This document shows, in pieces, positions 30,425 to 43,639 of a stretch of DNA of 64,000 nucleotides. Both the position numbers and the translations under genes were made by a program. The stretch's first letter is position 1. The number at the start of each line of letters is the position of its first letter. The DNA is taken from positions 1,364,001 to 1,428,000 of the forward strand of contig JAPYXD010000555.1 in assembly GCA_030998225.1 (NCBI GenBank), in the 5' to 3' direction. Origin of the DNA: Diplolepis rosae. Lineage: Eukaryota > Arthropoda > Insecta > Hymenoptera > Diplolepididae. The notes beneath the pieces are model-generated. The model made no database searches. It was not told the origin of the DNA and saw only the letters and a list, made by a program, of their open reading frames with translations.

Positions 30425-30903
30425 TGGGCCATTGATCAACCAGTACAGCTGACCAAATCAATAAAATCAGTTTTTCCCAAGATTTTTCCTCGATAATCAA
30501 TTTTTTAAGCTGAAACTTTAGGACATTATAAAGCGCATATTTAGCGGATTGCTGTAGACTTTCTTTTTTTAGAATATAATCTGTTTTCTTTCAAATGGTC
30601 CGTTTAATAATAATATTGCTGTTCTTGATAGCAAAGTTATGTATTTTTGCCTGAGGTTTAATTTTCGTGGACAAGCTATCTTAATTAGTTTTTAACAATT
30701 AAAAAAATTTTAGTGCCGGTAAAACAGGAATTGTTTTTTTATTGCTTAGAGCTAATTGAAGTCTAAAGCCATCCGCTAATATGTCCTTTATTATGTCCTA
30801 AAGGTACAGCTAAAAGAATTCATTATTGTGAAAAAATCTTGAAGAAATTGGGAAACTGATTTTATTGATTTAGTCAGCTGTACTGGTTTATCCATGGCCT
30901 TAA
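30425..30903. mobile_element. Inverted-repeat element, GGCCATTGATCAACC ends
   Basis: GGCCATTGATCAACCAGTAC at the left and GTACTGGTTTATCCATGGCC in inverted form at the right. The arms continue (GACCAAATCAATAAAATCAG / CTGATTTTATTGATTTAGTC) for about 60 bp. Related to 21504-21869 and the fragment at 2773-2812. Confidence 0.75.
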
Positions 30904-31471
30904 GACTGTGAAAATAATAAAACTGTAAGTACGTCATGAAATTTCATTTTGTACTCATGTTTTTTGTATAGTTAACTTTAGCCTAGCCTATACACACATA
31001 TCGATCCCGCGTCACTCACATCACGCTGAGGATCTGTCTTTGGATCGTATATATTCGTATCAACTTCTTCTTTTTTAAATTTTCATATAGTTTTTGACAA
31101 AAATTACATATAGGGTTAAATTGAAGACGTTAGTTTCATTAAGTGATGTCACGTTTATTTGGTATAACTTAAACTTGAACGATATCCCAAAGTAGAGATC
31201 TTCAACAAAAGAATCAGAGGCTTCCTTCTGTGAGTCAAAGAACCATTTGCTTAACAAGAAAAGGAGAAGACATGGAGAATCGGACGTGAAAAGGGGAACG
31301 AAATTATATAACAAGCAAGGAGAAACACCTGCAATTGTTTGTTATAAATCATATCAAATAGATGTATTAATCGACAAAAATGACACGATCTCCACTTACT
31401 GGTCTTGCCATGGGAAATTTTAGAATTTAATAGATCTTACGCGAAACAATAATTATAAAAAGTAATATTAC

Positions 31472-31593
31472 CTGTACTCCTGACAGTAGGCGAGATTAAA
31501 GGATCAGCCCTTAAAGCATATGAGCTTCCGAGGATCGCAAGTAATAGCCTCAAAAAGCTGATAGTAGCCATCCTTAGTTTGCCATGAGAAATT
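31472..31593 (-). CDS. First coding exon of a secreted or membrane protein
   Basis: On the minus strand an acceptor with a strong pyrimidine tract (TTTTTTTTGTTGTTGCAG) precedes 31593, and ATG is at 31571. The exon encodes MATISFLRLLLAILGSSYAL, then RADPLISPTVRST, and ends in phase 1 at the donor GTAATA (31471 downward). The first 19-22 residues form a clear signal peptide (hydrophobic FLRLLLAILG, then SSYA or ALRA cleavage), so the product enters the secretory pathway. Mature N-termini of the form DPL(V/I)...T.G occur in carboxylesterase-like proteins, including neuroligin relatives, but this is a weak guess. A 4-codon upstream frame (ATG at 31585) precedes the start. Later exons must lie beyond recognisable range, so introns are long. 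Confidence 0.6.
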
Positions 31594-33404
31594 CTGCAAC
31601 AACAAAAAAAAACTCGTAACTTTCATTTCCTAGATAAATATGAAAAGAAACTTTGTAAATTTCATCAAGCATAATATATTGTAGAAAATCACGTTAAAAG
31701 ATTTGGGCTATTAGCAAACCATGTCCTGATTATTTAATCTGCTCTCACAGGACAAATCAGGTATTATATTGATCCGGATTGTCAAGTGAAATCTCCAATT
31801 TCACTATAAATTTAACACCATAATCTGGGTAAATATAACATCTGGTTTTGCTTTGTCCTTAAAACTATTTTCGATGAATCGCCTGAAAAGTTTCCTATAT
31901 CAAAGAAAGACCTAAAAAAAATAGATCTTTAAAATCCTTCGATTTTTACGACTGCTCTCTCCCAGCTTTAAGCTGAGGTCAGCACTTCTTAATAACCGGA
32001 GGCAAAGAAACATCAACGAGGTGGTGAACACTCAGTCTGTTGAACGGAAAAAGAGGATTCTGGACAAAGTTTTCGAAAATCACATAAAAAAGGAGTTTAA
32101 ATTGCAAGCACGTTCTCAGGGAGGACAAACACTGAACAGGGTCACTTGGACCCTAACGGTCTTTTCTTGTAGGCTGCTTGAAGTACTTATCTCTGCATAG
32201 TTTCTAGAAAGATTGTCTGTCTTGGACTTTGTCATAAGTTTCGAAAGAGGGAAATATGTAGGTCATTGTTCGAAGGAATGGAGAAATTTCTGTGATATGC
32301 GTCGTTAGAACGAGCGGGCACCGCCCTAAACACAATCGCCTTGTTGTGAACGCGACTCTAAACCAGTGAGGTCCTCCTTATCTTGCATCTTCCGTTCTCT
32401 AGATCTGCTTGTGGCTTCTTGAGAACGTAGCAAGCTCTCTTCAAGAAGTGGTATGAGTAGGGAAGAAAAGAAATGTGGGGACAGAGGAAGGGGGAATTCT
32501 GGGGTGTAGAACTCTCTATCTATCCCAGAGTCGGAAAAGTCTTTCTTCCCCCAAGCCAAGCCAAGCCAAGCCAAGCCAAGCCAACCCAACCCAGCTCACA
32601 CCCCTCCCTTTCTTCTAAGTTTCTCATGCCATGCCATCCCATCGCCCATGATCCCTTAGCTACCACCCTTAGTCGCGATAAGCGCAAAAAGAAGAGATGA
32701 CGTGAGTCTTTCTGTCCAGCAAATCTATTTTAAATTTTCCTCTCTCACGACACAAAGTATCATAGAAGCTGGGGGTTTTCACCCCAAACTCGGCCGAAGC
32801 ATATTAATTCACAATAAATAATCTCCCTGTTCGTGATCGAGATCCCTGCCTTAGTAAGGAGAAAGCGAAATATGTATCAAACAGAGATTTCTTACTACCC
32901 CTTGAGAAAAATGTGAAGGAGGGTATAACTGGTGGAAAGAGAAACCATGAAATGTTGATATAAACTGACGTTGAAGATCTCTATTACTATTCGGATAGAA
33001 TAAGAATCTTTTTATTAAATAATTTGTCACATCAAATGGTTATTTGATTATTATTACAATTGACAAAGCGTTCTGATGTTTTTTTTTTCTATTCTTTTCT
33101 ATTATGAACAAAATTTCACGATGAGAAATGATTCGTACTTGACTTCTGTATGAGGTGCTCTATAGCCTAAAGTATAGTATATGATTACAGTTTTATTAAA
33201 AGAAACTTTAAGAATCATTGAAGGTAAATGAAGCAGTAATCGTCATTGTACCAGTGATTGTCATTTTACTTTTGAAATTTGACAAAGTACTGAAAAACAA
33301 TTTTAATTGAAGTAATTTAGGTATGTTTAACGTCCAAGTGTTGATAATTATGAAGAAAAAAACGGTACAATTCGGACATTTATTTTCAGATGTTTAAAAA
33401 TTTT
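31594..33404. other. Putative first intron of the minus-strand gene, proximal part
   Basis: No exon recognised. 31930-32700 is GC-richer than its surroundings and may contain an alternative promoter or untranslated exon, but I could not find a donor that fits. Frames at 32326-32589 (-) and 32473-32700 (+) are driven by the CCAAG repeat. Confidence 0.4.
32551..32593. repeat. (CCAAG)n microsatellite
   Basis: Six CCAAG units followed by CCAACCCAACCC, about 43 bases. It lies in the putative intron upstream of the exon at 31472-31593. Confidence 0.85.
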
Positions 33405-33445
33405 TGCCAACGTTTCGCTTTCACTCCAGAAGCATCATCAGGGCA
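33405..33445 (-). ncRNA. Hammerhead-ribozyme-like motif, minus strand
   Basis: Read on the minus strand: TGCC (33445-33442), CTGATGA (33441-33435), one extra T, stem II GCTTC/GAAAGC with a bulged A around TGGAGT, GAAAC (33416-33412), GTT, then GGCA (33408-33405). TGCC and GGCA pair as stem I, so all core parts are present in order. ACGT again gives a self-complementary stem III. The surrounding element has no clear ends. Activity unproven. Confidence 0.5.
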
Positions 33446-34819
33446 TACAAAAATTAGCCATAAAATACTTTACATGAAATTTTTAGAACATAATGATTAA
33501 GTCAAAACATGACAGTCAATGGTAAAAATCATTAAAATAATAAAAGCGTCATAATTAAGTAAAAACTTTTATAACGTCAATTCCCCACATTTACTTGGAA
33601 TTTGAATTTACGAGAGAAAAAGACATATTGTATTGAACTAATAGTAAGGCTTAGTAACATGGATTATAAAAATTGTCAAAATTCATGATAATCCAATAAA
33701 ATTTAAGAATATTTGTGTGTCGATTAGAAAAACTAAGATACCGATTGCTGGGACATTTACCTTAGTCATGAGATTACCTAAGGTGCAGAAATATCTTGAG
33801 CATATTTGATTTCTCATAATTGCATCAAAACAGCACACAAGAAGTTAAATGATCATCAACGTACTAACGAAGGTTGGCACTTAATCAGAAAAGAAACCAT
33901 CATGACATAAGTATGTGAACTAAATGTGAGTTTGCCCATATTTGCTCAAGACCTTTTTCTAATGACGTACTTGATAAATCAGAGTTGATTAACGCCTGCT
34001 TATCGAACAGTAAAACACTCATTAAGCACTTTTTTCTCTTCAGATGATAAACTATCTAACGCTCATTCGAATTTTAAAATCACGACTAAATCTTATTGAG
34101 CTTTCTTACAAGTTTACCTGGAAACTTCGTTTTTATCACCGAGGATGTTTTTTAACCTAATTTAATAATTCATCAAGAACACTAATTATAAATTTTGTAC
34201 ATGTCCTAAACAAGACCATTCCATGAATTAATGGGCAGTTTGACTATAAACACGTATTAACTCATTTAAATTTATCAAATTGCGTGTATATATTATCATA
34301 TAATTTTGCCGTGCGACAATCCATTTTATTATTTATTAAACTGAAACTTGTGTATGACATAATTTATAATATATTTATTTGAACTGAAAATCATCGGAAA
34401 GAAAAAACGCTCTCGTCGCCTCGCATAAATACTCAGAATGATAAAGTTCTCAGCGATTTTCACGTGTAAACAGTCTGCACTTTATAGCGTACGTATACAT
34501 GGAAATCCTAAACACAGGGACACGTTCCCGCAACGCGAGCGTGAATAGAGCGTGACTAGCTTCTCTGATGCTTACATTTTTATAAGACATTTATACTGGT
34601 TCCATTCCAATTTTAAGATAAAAATATACCTTTTTATCTTTATTAGGGGTTGTTTTTCACTTTTTGAGCTTGTTCTTTTTCTTAATATTATTATAAGATT
34701 TTCAACGCTTGGTAAAGTTTTTTTCAGGGCTATAATTGAAAAAGATACACATTATGAAAATTCGCAAAATAAACAAAACAACTGAATTTCAAATTATTAA
34801 CATTATCATCGTAAATAAG

Positions 34820-35060
34820 ACGATATTAGTTTTATGTGAAAAATGACTTGAAATTTTCAACAAATCTTTACGTTTTGAGACCCCCTAAGTCAGAAAAAAC
34901 GGTTTTTACGAAAGTGTCTGAATGTCTGTCTGTAGGTCGTATACTCGATAATTCTCAATAGAATTATCAGATTGAATTAAGCTTTGGGATATTTTATCGG
35001 AGCCGAAAAATTAAGGAAAATTTCGTTAACCAGTCACATCCGACAAAAATTGTCGAAATA
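34820..35060 (-). repeat. Dispersed repeat family A, near full-length copy
   Basis: TTATGTGAAAAATGACTTG ... ACGTTTTGAGACCCCCTAAG ... ACGAAAGTGTCTG...TGTCTGTCTGTAGG ... TTTTATCGGAGCCGAAAAA ... GTTAACCAGTCACATCC is the reverse complement of the whole 43640-43900 copy. Confidence 0.75.
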
Positions 35061-35984
35061 GGAGCATTTTCTTTGTTTTTGAAAACTGTATTTGAAAGAT
35101 TTGATAGATGTATAAAAAATGACATAAACTTATATAGAAGAAAATAAAAACTAATAAATTTATAGTAATTTAATGTACTTTTTAAAATTGATTTTAGGAC
35201 GTTCTAATTGAGTTTTCAAATTTTGTGCCGAATGAGTTTATATGTATTATAGGGATCAATTCAATGTTTAATAAATTAAGTATAAATTGGATACCAGTTT
35301 CCTTCTGGACTTTAATTTTATGATTTCTCAAAGTATCGAACAAATAAATAAATAAATAATAGAAAGGTTAAGAAGAAATTTGGGAACAATTTTATTCATA
35401 TAATTAAAAAAAGGGATGAATAAATAAGAAAAAGTTTAAAGCAATGTATTTTAGTTTGAAGCGAAAATATTTAAGTAGAAGTACATAATAAATAAATAAA
35501 ATACAATATATGCTATGACAAATCATGAGAATAAAATTTATTGTATTCAAGTATCAACAGAATACTTTGCTGCTTTAAAGAAATTGATAAGGCCTAAATA
35601 ATGTTTCGTAAAATAATTTATTTTCAAAACTGCATATAATGTTAACTCTGAACAATAGTACGTATGCTAACTCTGAGATATCACATACTTTTAATTTATA
35701 GTTAAATTTTTTCCACCAATTAAATTATAGACTATCACAAATTTCTTATAAAGAACTGTACACCTAATTAACCTAATTAAAAGCAAACCAATATGAATTT
35801 GGAAACGAAGGAAACAATCTTGAGTGAATCAACCATCCAGTGATATTGCCAAAATACACTTTTTAGAGAGTGCTCGAGGAAACAAATATTTAAGAGAATT
35901 AAACATTTCACACGGTAGTAACTACTAACTATTGCAGTTTTGTATCGCAAATATAGTTATTAATTGTACCAGTAATATTTAATT

Positions 35985-36156
35985 GTTTTCTCTTCCAATT
36001 TATGTTTCTGATTCGAACAAAAAGCATTTGTCATATTTTAATTGCTGTGCTTCAAATTACATATGGTTCCGTGACACATATTATATTGTAAATATACCCG
36101 TAAATTTTTAACCTACAATTGTATGGTTAAATCAACCTAACTATTTCTATCAGTGT
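35985..36156. repeat. Diverged partial copy of the CACTGATAGAAA foldback family
   Basis: TTTCTGATTCGAAC...TTTTAACCTACAATTGTATG...ATTTCTATCAGTG follows the order of the left half of the element at 17400-18087 (TTTCTGATTCGACC...CCAACCTACAACAGAATGG...TTTCTTTCAGTG). Similarity is moderate and the left limit is unknown. Confidence 0.4.
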
Positions 36157-36184
36157 AAATTCCATTTTCCAGTTAAATTATACA

Positions 36185-36420
36185 AGATACGAAAAAACGT
36201 TATAATACAAAATTCTTTACTACATAAAGATCTACAAGTTTGAATCGTAACATTTTTTCATAAGACGTATAATTTTCTTTTTAATAAAAAAAAATACGAT
36301 TAAAAATAAAAAATTCCATTATTTAATCAAAATATGTGAGATACAAAAGAAGCGTTAAAATAACAAATCGTTTAATTAAAAACAGTCTACGAATTTTTTC
36401 TTTTTTGAGATATATGGAAG
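36185..36420 (-). repeat. Inverted copy of the 155-bp tandem unit
   Basis: GATACGAAAAAACGTTATAA ... TAAAGATCTACAAGTTTGAA ... AACATTTTTTCATAAGA is the reverse complement of the last unit near 43360-43440. The next stretch (AAAATATGTGAGATACAAAA ... AGTCTACGAA) repeats the motif. About 1.5 units are present. Confidence 0.7.
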
Positions 36421-39384
36421 AAGATTATGCATTATTAGCTCTTGGAAGAGGTGATTTCATTTTTCGAAAGGTTATTCGTTTCTTCTGTTAACTTAAAATG
36501 AAACTTTAATCATTGTTGGCGAAATTTTTCAACTTTTGCGTGAAACTCGGGCTGGGGTAAATTTTTTTCTTAAAAATATTTTTGATGTTAATTATACTGC
36601 CGTAAAAAATGTACTAATTATTATTCACTAGTGACGCATAATAATTTTATTTAATTAAATAACCACAGAATATCAAGCTTCAAAGATTTTATTTTCTTCA
36701 TTCTTCTTCTATGAATAAATGTATTATTAATGACCGAATTAAATAACACATTTTGTCAACTAAAAGCTTGTTTTATAGTTTAATTGATAATTATAAAACA
36801 ACTAAATTTATATCATTAAAGTTTTTTTAGTCTATATCTTTTCAGAAAGCGATGAAAAATTAGGAAAACTGCTTCCCAAAAATGACAAAGGTGAAAAATT
36901 TTCAAACTTTTACTTTGACTAATCTTGGCCTCACAAATCTATCACCTTTAAAACAATAACAATACATAAACATATTACGGTGCAATTTCTTGCAATTTAA
37001 ATAATTTTTTTTATCATCGCTACATTTCCTTGAATACATCCCTCTTATTAAATTTGATTTTATTGAATATATTATTGAGTTACCTATTTTCATGAAGAGA
37101 CAACATTTGCAGGGAAATATGTACCAATTTCGTGCTGAATAATGTCTAGCTAGTCAATTGTACAATAAATTGCCTCAATCGATACGAATATTCCGTATAC
37201 GATCTCATACATACCTCAATTTCTCTTGTATAGGACAAATTTTCTGCCCGTAAAGTAAAGCAAATGTTTAGTGGCGGGTTGACCACTAATAAGTTTGTTC
37301 TACACCTGAATTCAATAGTTTAGTGAATTCCAAAAAATATAAGAAATCATAAGAACTACAAAAAATTTGAGTGAATTTAGAAATAGACGTTAGAGTCGCA
37401 GTTAACCATTTCATATTTATAGAATATTTTGTTACTTTGTCCTCTGACCACTGCATACCAATATTTTTTTCAGGTAATGAAGATATTTTACATAAAAACC
37501 TTTCACAAAATATAATTTTGAGCGAAACTTGTTCATAGAAAAAACATAAGTTTAAGTTTTGTTACAGGTAAATTTATTATATAGCAAAATCGCGTGGAAA
37601 TTGACATCACCACAAATGGGTAATTTTGATTCCAGGTAAATTCCACACCAGAATCTGGATAAAAACAACTTTCAGTTTTTTATTTGTTCTATCAATTTAA
37701 TAAAAAAAGAAGAAAGTGCATTCAAAACATTTTAAAAAAGTAATCTCATTTTGATATTTCTTTTCGTACGGCAATCTTTTACGTTAAAGAAAGTTTTCTT
37801 CTTCAATACATAAAGAAGTGATATTAAATTGTATATATCGTGATATAAAAGGCACAAAGTCGTTATTGACATTTTTCTATAAACATCTAGACTTACTTGT
37901 GACCAGTTATCGCAGTGTTTTCGACTAAGTAAACGCACTGCAGGAAATCAACATGACGAGTGCATACACACCAACATGCGATATCTGGCAGCGGTTAACC
38001 AAATCCATTTGTTTCTGGTTGTCTAAATACTTGGTGTGCATTCTCACGAATTCATCCCTCCTATGTGAATGATGTAACCACTATCTAATTCATCGTGGAA
38101 CTTTCGCATGATGGAGATGTTAGCGTTACCGTTGATTGACCCACTACTAGGCTAACTTCCTGTTTCAACAACGTACGTCCAGTTACTGCGAAAATTGGAC
38201 GATATAATATATACCTATCACTAGTGAAGAGCTCACTACAAATATCATTACCTATTTATTGCTAAAATTACATCCTGTATAAGAATAGTTCCACTATCAA
38301 AATTGTTCCATGAATGAACGTTATAGATTTACGTACTATTATTATTTTTGTCTCCTATCATTAAATTATGTGACAATTCGCGGAGAAAATTAGATTTTGA
38401 GAAGCAGATACTGAAAATGTGAATAGCCATACATATTAACTAGATATTACCACATACTATTTGAAAAAAAAAATTTTTGACACACACTACAAGATACTAT
38501 ACACAGTAACATTCAATATTCGTTTTCTATGATCTCAGATATTCAAGTGCAATATAAGGTATTTTAACTTCCATAAATAGCTAACTTCACATTATGGAAC
38601 ACTGGTAGTGTAGCTTCCATTGGAAATGTATAGGATATTAGTTTTATTTTAGATTCAAATTCAATGCAAGAGTAAGGACAATTTTTTGGAGAAATATATC
38701 AAATGTCATTATTAGGTCGCCTTAAGGTGCTTCAATATTTTTAAAATTAATTTCTATTTAACCTCTTATTTTCTTTTTAATAAAAAACAATTAAAGTTTT
38801 AATGCTGTTTGCATAATCAATAGATTAATTATTCACTTCATGTATAAATAGACTATTGGTAATTATTTATTTTTCTCCGTGTTTATCTAATTGGAAGTAA
38901 AGTCAGGTTTAATTAGCTCGACTTTTAAAGAAAAATGGAACGTGGAGACTGAAAGACATAAGGCGCCAAATTACGGCGTCATGGGCAGAGTTCCAGAGAA
39001 TGACGAACTATCTGACTGAGGATATAGGATTCTCATTGATCAAGCTGTACACTTAGCTGAATTCGGGACACCGTCTTTGCATAGGGGTATTGTCTGACCA
39101 ATCCTGCATGTCCCTGGCGATAGAAGAGGAGCAACTATAGATACCCGGATTGCATGACAAATGTACTAATCGGACCTTGGTATATATATATATATGTATA
39201 TAGGAAGACTGAAGGGTAAGCCCTTGTCTACTTACTCCCCCATTATCACCGAGCGCACGTTCTCTGATTGATGTTTTGACTCGATTAATTATCAAGAAAA
39301 CGACACCACACTATTTATATATTCTTATAGAGCATTATTAGATGATTAATGCTTCTTCAAAGAACAAACAATTGATGCACTTAA

Positions 39385-39984
39385 GGGGTTTTAAAATATC
39401 AAAATTACAGTAATTTTTTACGTTATTATAACTTTAAACGCGTTTTTCTCAAAACTGACTTTTTCAAATCGACAAGACACGCCATTTCAACAATTCTCAA
39501 CCGATTGACACGAATCTTGTTTTAAATAAAAAATTATTTAATTATCTAGTGAGGCATCTACAATTTTTAAGATTGGTTGGCAATTATTTATTTGTCTAAC
39601 AAATTAAGGTCGCTTTTTTAGGCGAAAATCGAGTCTGACATTCAAATGCTCACCATTTTTGCAAAAAAAAAAAAACATTTTTTTATAATCTTCGGTACTT
39701 CACTGGGCAATCTTATAAATATTAGGAAAAAATTTTTTTTTTGTTCAAGGTGCGAATCTCAATGTTTAGAATTTCTTGCCGCGGACGACTTCCGAAAAAT
39801 ATTTTCTTTACACGGCAATACTTAGTCGCCATTTTATATTTATTGAAAAATAATTTTTTTCTATGAAGTTAATATATTAGTTAATAAACTCTATAAATTT
39901 TAATTACTTTACGTTTTGTTATTTGCCTGAAAATAAATTATAAAAGTGACACTATTTTTGGAGGCTGAAAGGTGATGAAACCCC
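39385..39984. mobile_element. 600-bp element with TTAA TSD and GGGGTTT ends
   Basis: TTAA at 39381-39384 and 39985-39988 brackets GGGGTTTT...AAACCCC. Internal words (TTTCTCAAAAC, GGTGCGAATC, CACCATTTTT) recur in the similar element at 62337-62927. TTAA targets are used by piggyBac and Kolobok transposons. No transposase. Confidence 0.7.
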
Positions 39985-39988
39985 TTAA

Positions 39989-42904
39989 TCATCTCACTTA
40001 TAAACCATGAATGAACAATAAATAAATGATATATTTTTTCTAGCTAACTTATTCACACACTAAAAAATATAATTCACCAATAAAGATATAGTTTTATTCA
40101 TTCTTGAAACGACTAAATATAAAAGACATTTTGCTGACTCCTTCCCTTTTCTTATACACAGTAGGGTTTTCAAAGCTCTCGAAAGCTATCCACCCATCTT
40201 CTAAAATCGGTCAGAAATAAAAACGAGATATGACTGCCAGACGGGGACACTTAAATTAGTGATATCAAATAAAATGGCCAGAGTATTCGCGTCAGCAGTG
40301 TGTGCTGATCGATGAAATCTCGCATTTTATGGGAGTAGCAATGGCACTTTTATTTTCTACCTATATAAAACGAATCTAATGCTGCATATAAAAAAAGTTA
40401 TTCTCAAAGCACAAAATACGTGAAGCACATAGCATTTTTATCTTATTTGTAATAACTTGCGCTTTTCAAAGCAAATCGCTCGTTATTCTATGCGTTATAC
40501 ATACTTTTAACTCTACTGAAAGAGGATCAGAGTTGCACCGCTAAATAAATCAAAAGCCCTAGGAAAATAGGTAGTCATGGAAACAACGTGGATCTTCCTC
40601 AAAGATTCTTCATTAACAATACTAATTATTATTTTCATTTTTTTTTACGACCCCTTTATCATTTTAATTAATTTATTATTCCCTGTTTTCGTTTTAACAG
40701 AATTTCTTGCCCGCTACGCTATAAATCCGCATAATTTGGCATCGAAATACATCCTGGAATATAATTCTCAGATAACTATGACTTTTACATCTCACTATTA
40801 TTAAAGAAAGAAAGAAGAGTAAAGCAGCTAACGATCATAAAAATTTGTGAGCTCAACTTCAATTCGAATTTAAATATAACTTATTGGACTTAAAAGTACA
40901 AAATATCAAGATTTTTTAATTGTGAATTATTTCCATTATATCATATTATGCAATTACCAATAATTATTGCTATTAAACGTCATTAAGTTCATAAATTCAG
41001 TATCTGTATTTTCTCAATTAATGTATGCAAGGTGAAATTTTGAAATTTACTTACATAGTTGATGATAGACCAGAGAACCGTAACATATTGAAGAATTCAG
41101 CCTCGAAATATTTAATGAAGTTTGAAGCTACATAGTAACTTTTAAGTCCATTTGCCAAGAAATCACGATAAATATTGCATGAAATAGAGAGAAGTTGCAT
41201 GCGCTACTTTACGTTTACTTTCAATGTGAGCGACTTTGAATTTTTTACAATACTTTCGAAAAATTGTTGATTATTTTTTAATTACTATTTCATTATTATT
41301 ATTTATTATTAATATATTCAACTTACTTGAATATTTTTTTCTGATAACAAAGGTAAGTGTCTTTTATTTATTTAACTACCTTAAAATAAATTTTAATTTT
41401 AATACCAAAATTTAAAATGAAATGTACAAAGTTACCATGTAATAGTCTGATTTATTTTTATGCCGTTAATTCATTTTTTTTAAATCCAAGTATTTTCTTT
41501 GAATCATGCTCTTTTTTACTTTAGAAAAGACAGTCTCCAATGGAAATATCGAGCTCGATATTTTTCTATCTACATAAACAATTAATTTATGTCATTTTTA
41601 TGCTTTAAATCGTCAGAAACTAAACAGGAGGATGATTTTAAAAGTCAACAACACAAAGGAAATAAAAGGTATTCAAAGGATACAAGTATCTTTTTAAAAA
41701 CGCAAATATTAACAATGTATAACAAGTCTTTTCAATTATATTCTAATGCTCGCAACTTTGCGTACTTCGAAAAAAAATTTCATCTCAGCACCTAACACCT
41801 CTAAACAAGGGCTTTATCCACGCAACAGCAAATGCGAGTAGCATTTTTCCTCAGTTTTTGCCCATGCATGCAAACCCAGCCTGCAACTTCTTGTTTATCT
41901 AAGAAAACATCGCATATTATTTCACCTGAAGAATATTCCAATGATCCACGAACAAAAATGCTTTTTCAACTATGGAAAAATCATCTAATATATTCAGTTG
42001 TAATATTAAAAATATTAGAATTGTATAATATTCTCTTAGATATATCACAAATGAATATATATAGGGCTCATTTTTTTTTTTACAAGATATGATTTTTTGA
42101 AATTCTGAATTTGGAAAAACCGAACAATTTTCAATCACTGAATATTCAAAAACTATACGACATTGAAAAAAATTCCTAATAGTACAAAGTTGTTAATCGT
42201 ATGAACTTTTCATAAAAATATGAATACAAAATTTTTCTTGTTCTTTAAGCTGCAAATAGTTTCCGAAATATTCGAATTTATACAGAGCTAGCGCTGACCG
42301 AATTTTTCTCGCTTCATGAGGCGCACCCGTGGAGTTTGTGCGTTCAAGCGCACTAAATGGATGGTTTTTCCCAGATTACCGATCCCTTTTTGGGTTTTTT
42401 TATTTCGATTTTATAAATAAATTCAAAGGCATAGTCAACGCTCTGTTTTTTCTGTAAACTATGTATCGGCCCACTCCAAAACTTTTACACAACCTTCCTT
42501 ACACATTAATAAACATTTTTAGTCCGAAAAATTGAAAAACCATATAGTTCGACTTTGAAAAAATCGTATTTGTTTGTAAAATTTGCAAAATTTACAGCTT
42601 AAATAACAAGAACAATTTTTTGTGTATGCTCTTCGCATACATTTAACTTTATTTCTTATAATTTAATACTGAAGCTCAAACCAATTTTATAATATTAAAG
42701 ATGATGTAAATTACTCATTTTCTCAAATTCACTAAATTTCTTTTTCAGTTTAAGTGAAACAGGAAATTCAATTTACTTAAGGCTCTATCAGCCTTAAGGA
42801 ACACATTCTCATCGTGACGATCGCGCTTCACTCTCGATTTTTTGTATGCATTTTTGTAACTTTTTAATAAATTACATGATTATTGATAAATTTATTTTCT
42901 TTCA
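39989..42904. other. Intergenic or intronic, no gene recognised
   Basis: AT-rich unique-looking sequence. Frames at 40577-40804, 41589-41795 and 41832-42092 (+) and 41917-42138 (-) match no family I know. CTTAAGGCTCTATCAGCCTTAAG at 42777-42799 forms a short hairpin (CTTAAGGCT/AGCCTTAAG). Confidence 0.45.
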
Positions 42905-43540
42905 AATATCTCAAAAAGGAAAAACAATCGTAGACTTTATTTAAGGAAACGATTTTGCAGAACAACGCTTATTTCGCATCTCACATATTTTGGTGAAAAA
43001 AATCGAATTTTTTCAATATTAAAAATCAAAAAATTAAAATATACATCCTGTCCCAAAATGTCTTAATGAGAATTTGTAGACCTCATTTAGGCAAATAATT
43101 TTCCATCTAAACGTTTTTTTTGTATCTCACATATTTTGTCTAAAAAATGGAATTTTTTAATTTTAATCGTATTTTTTGGAATTGAAACGAAAAATATATG
43201 TTTTATCAGAAACTGTGTGAGACGAAATTTGTAGACCTTTTTGAAAGGACAAACTTTGTATTCTTACGTTTTTTTCGTATTTCGAATATTATTGTTAAAA
43301 AATTGAATTTTGGATTTTCAATATTTTTTTTTTTAATTAAAAAGAAAAATATGCATCTTATGAAAAAATGTTACAATTCAAATTTGTAGGACTTTATGTA
43401 GAAAATAATATTGTATCATAACGTTTTTTCGTATCTCGTATAATTTAACTGGAAAATGGAATTTTGATATTGACTTTTTTCGAATTTGAATATGCTGTAA
43501 CATTTCTAATTTTGATTTAATCAAAAAACGTTATCGAGAT
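42905..43540 (+). repeat. Four diverged tandem repeats of about 155 bp
   Basis: The anchor GTAGAC/GTAGGA recurs at about 42930, 43076, 43231 and 43386 (spacings 146, 155 and 155). Each is followed by ACGTTTTTTTCGTATCTCAC and AAAAAATGGAATTTTT in variant forms. The array runs directly towards family A at 43640, suggesting they are parts of one element. Confidence 0.75.
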
Positions 43541-43639
43541 AATTTTTAGAGATTTATGAGCACTATCAAAAACCAGTATTGAAATTTTTGATTTTTTCAA
43601 AAAATTATTTTCAAAAACACAAAAGTAGTGTGCTCAGTC

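Larger units (their letters stand above)
33446..39380. other. Long gene-poor stretch, possible intron
   Basis: Apart from the repeats listed, 33446-34819, 35061-35984 and 36421-39380 show no exon I can support. 38940-39240 is GC-richer and unique-looking, but no open frame has a fitting acceptor and donor on either strand. If the 5' exon at 48730 is right, all of this is intron of the minus-strand gene. Confidence 0.45.
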
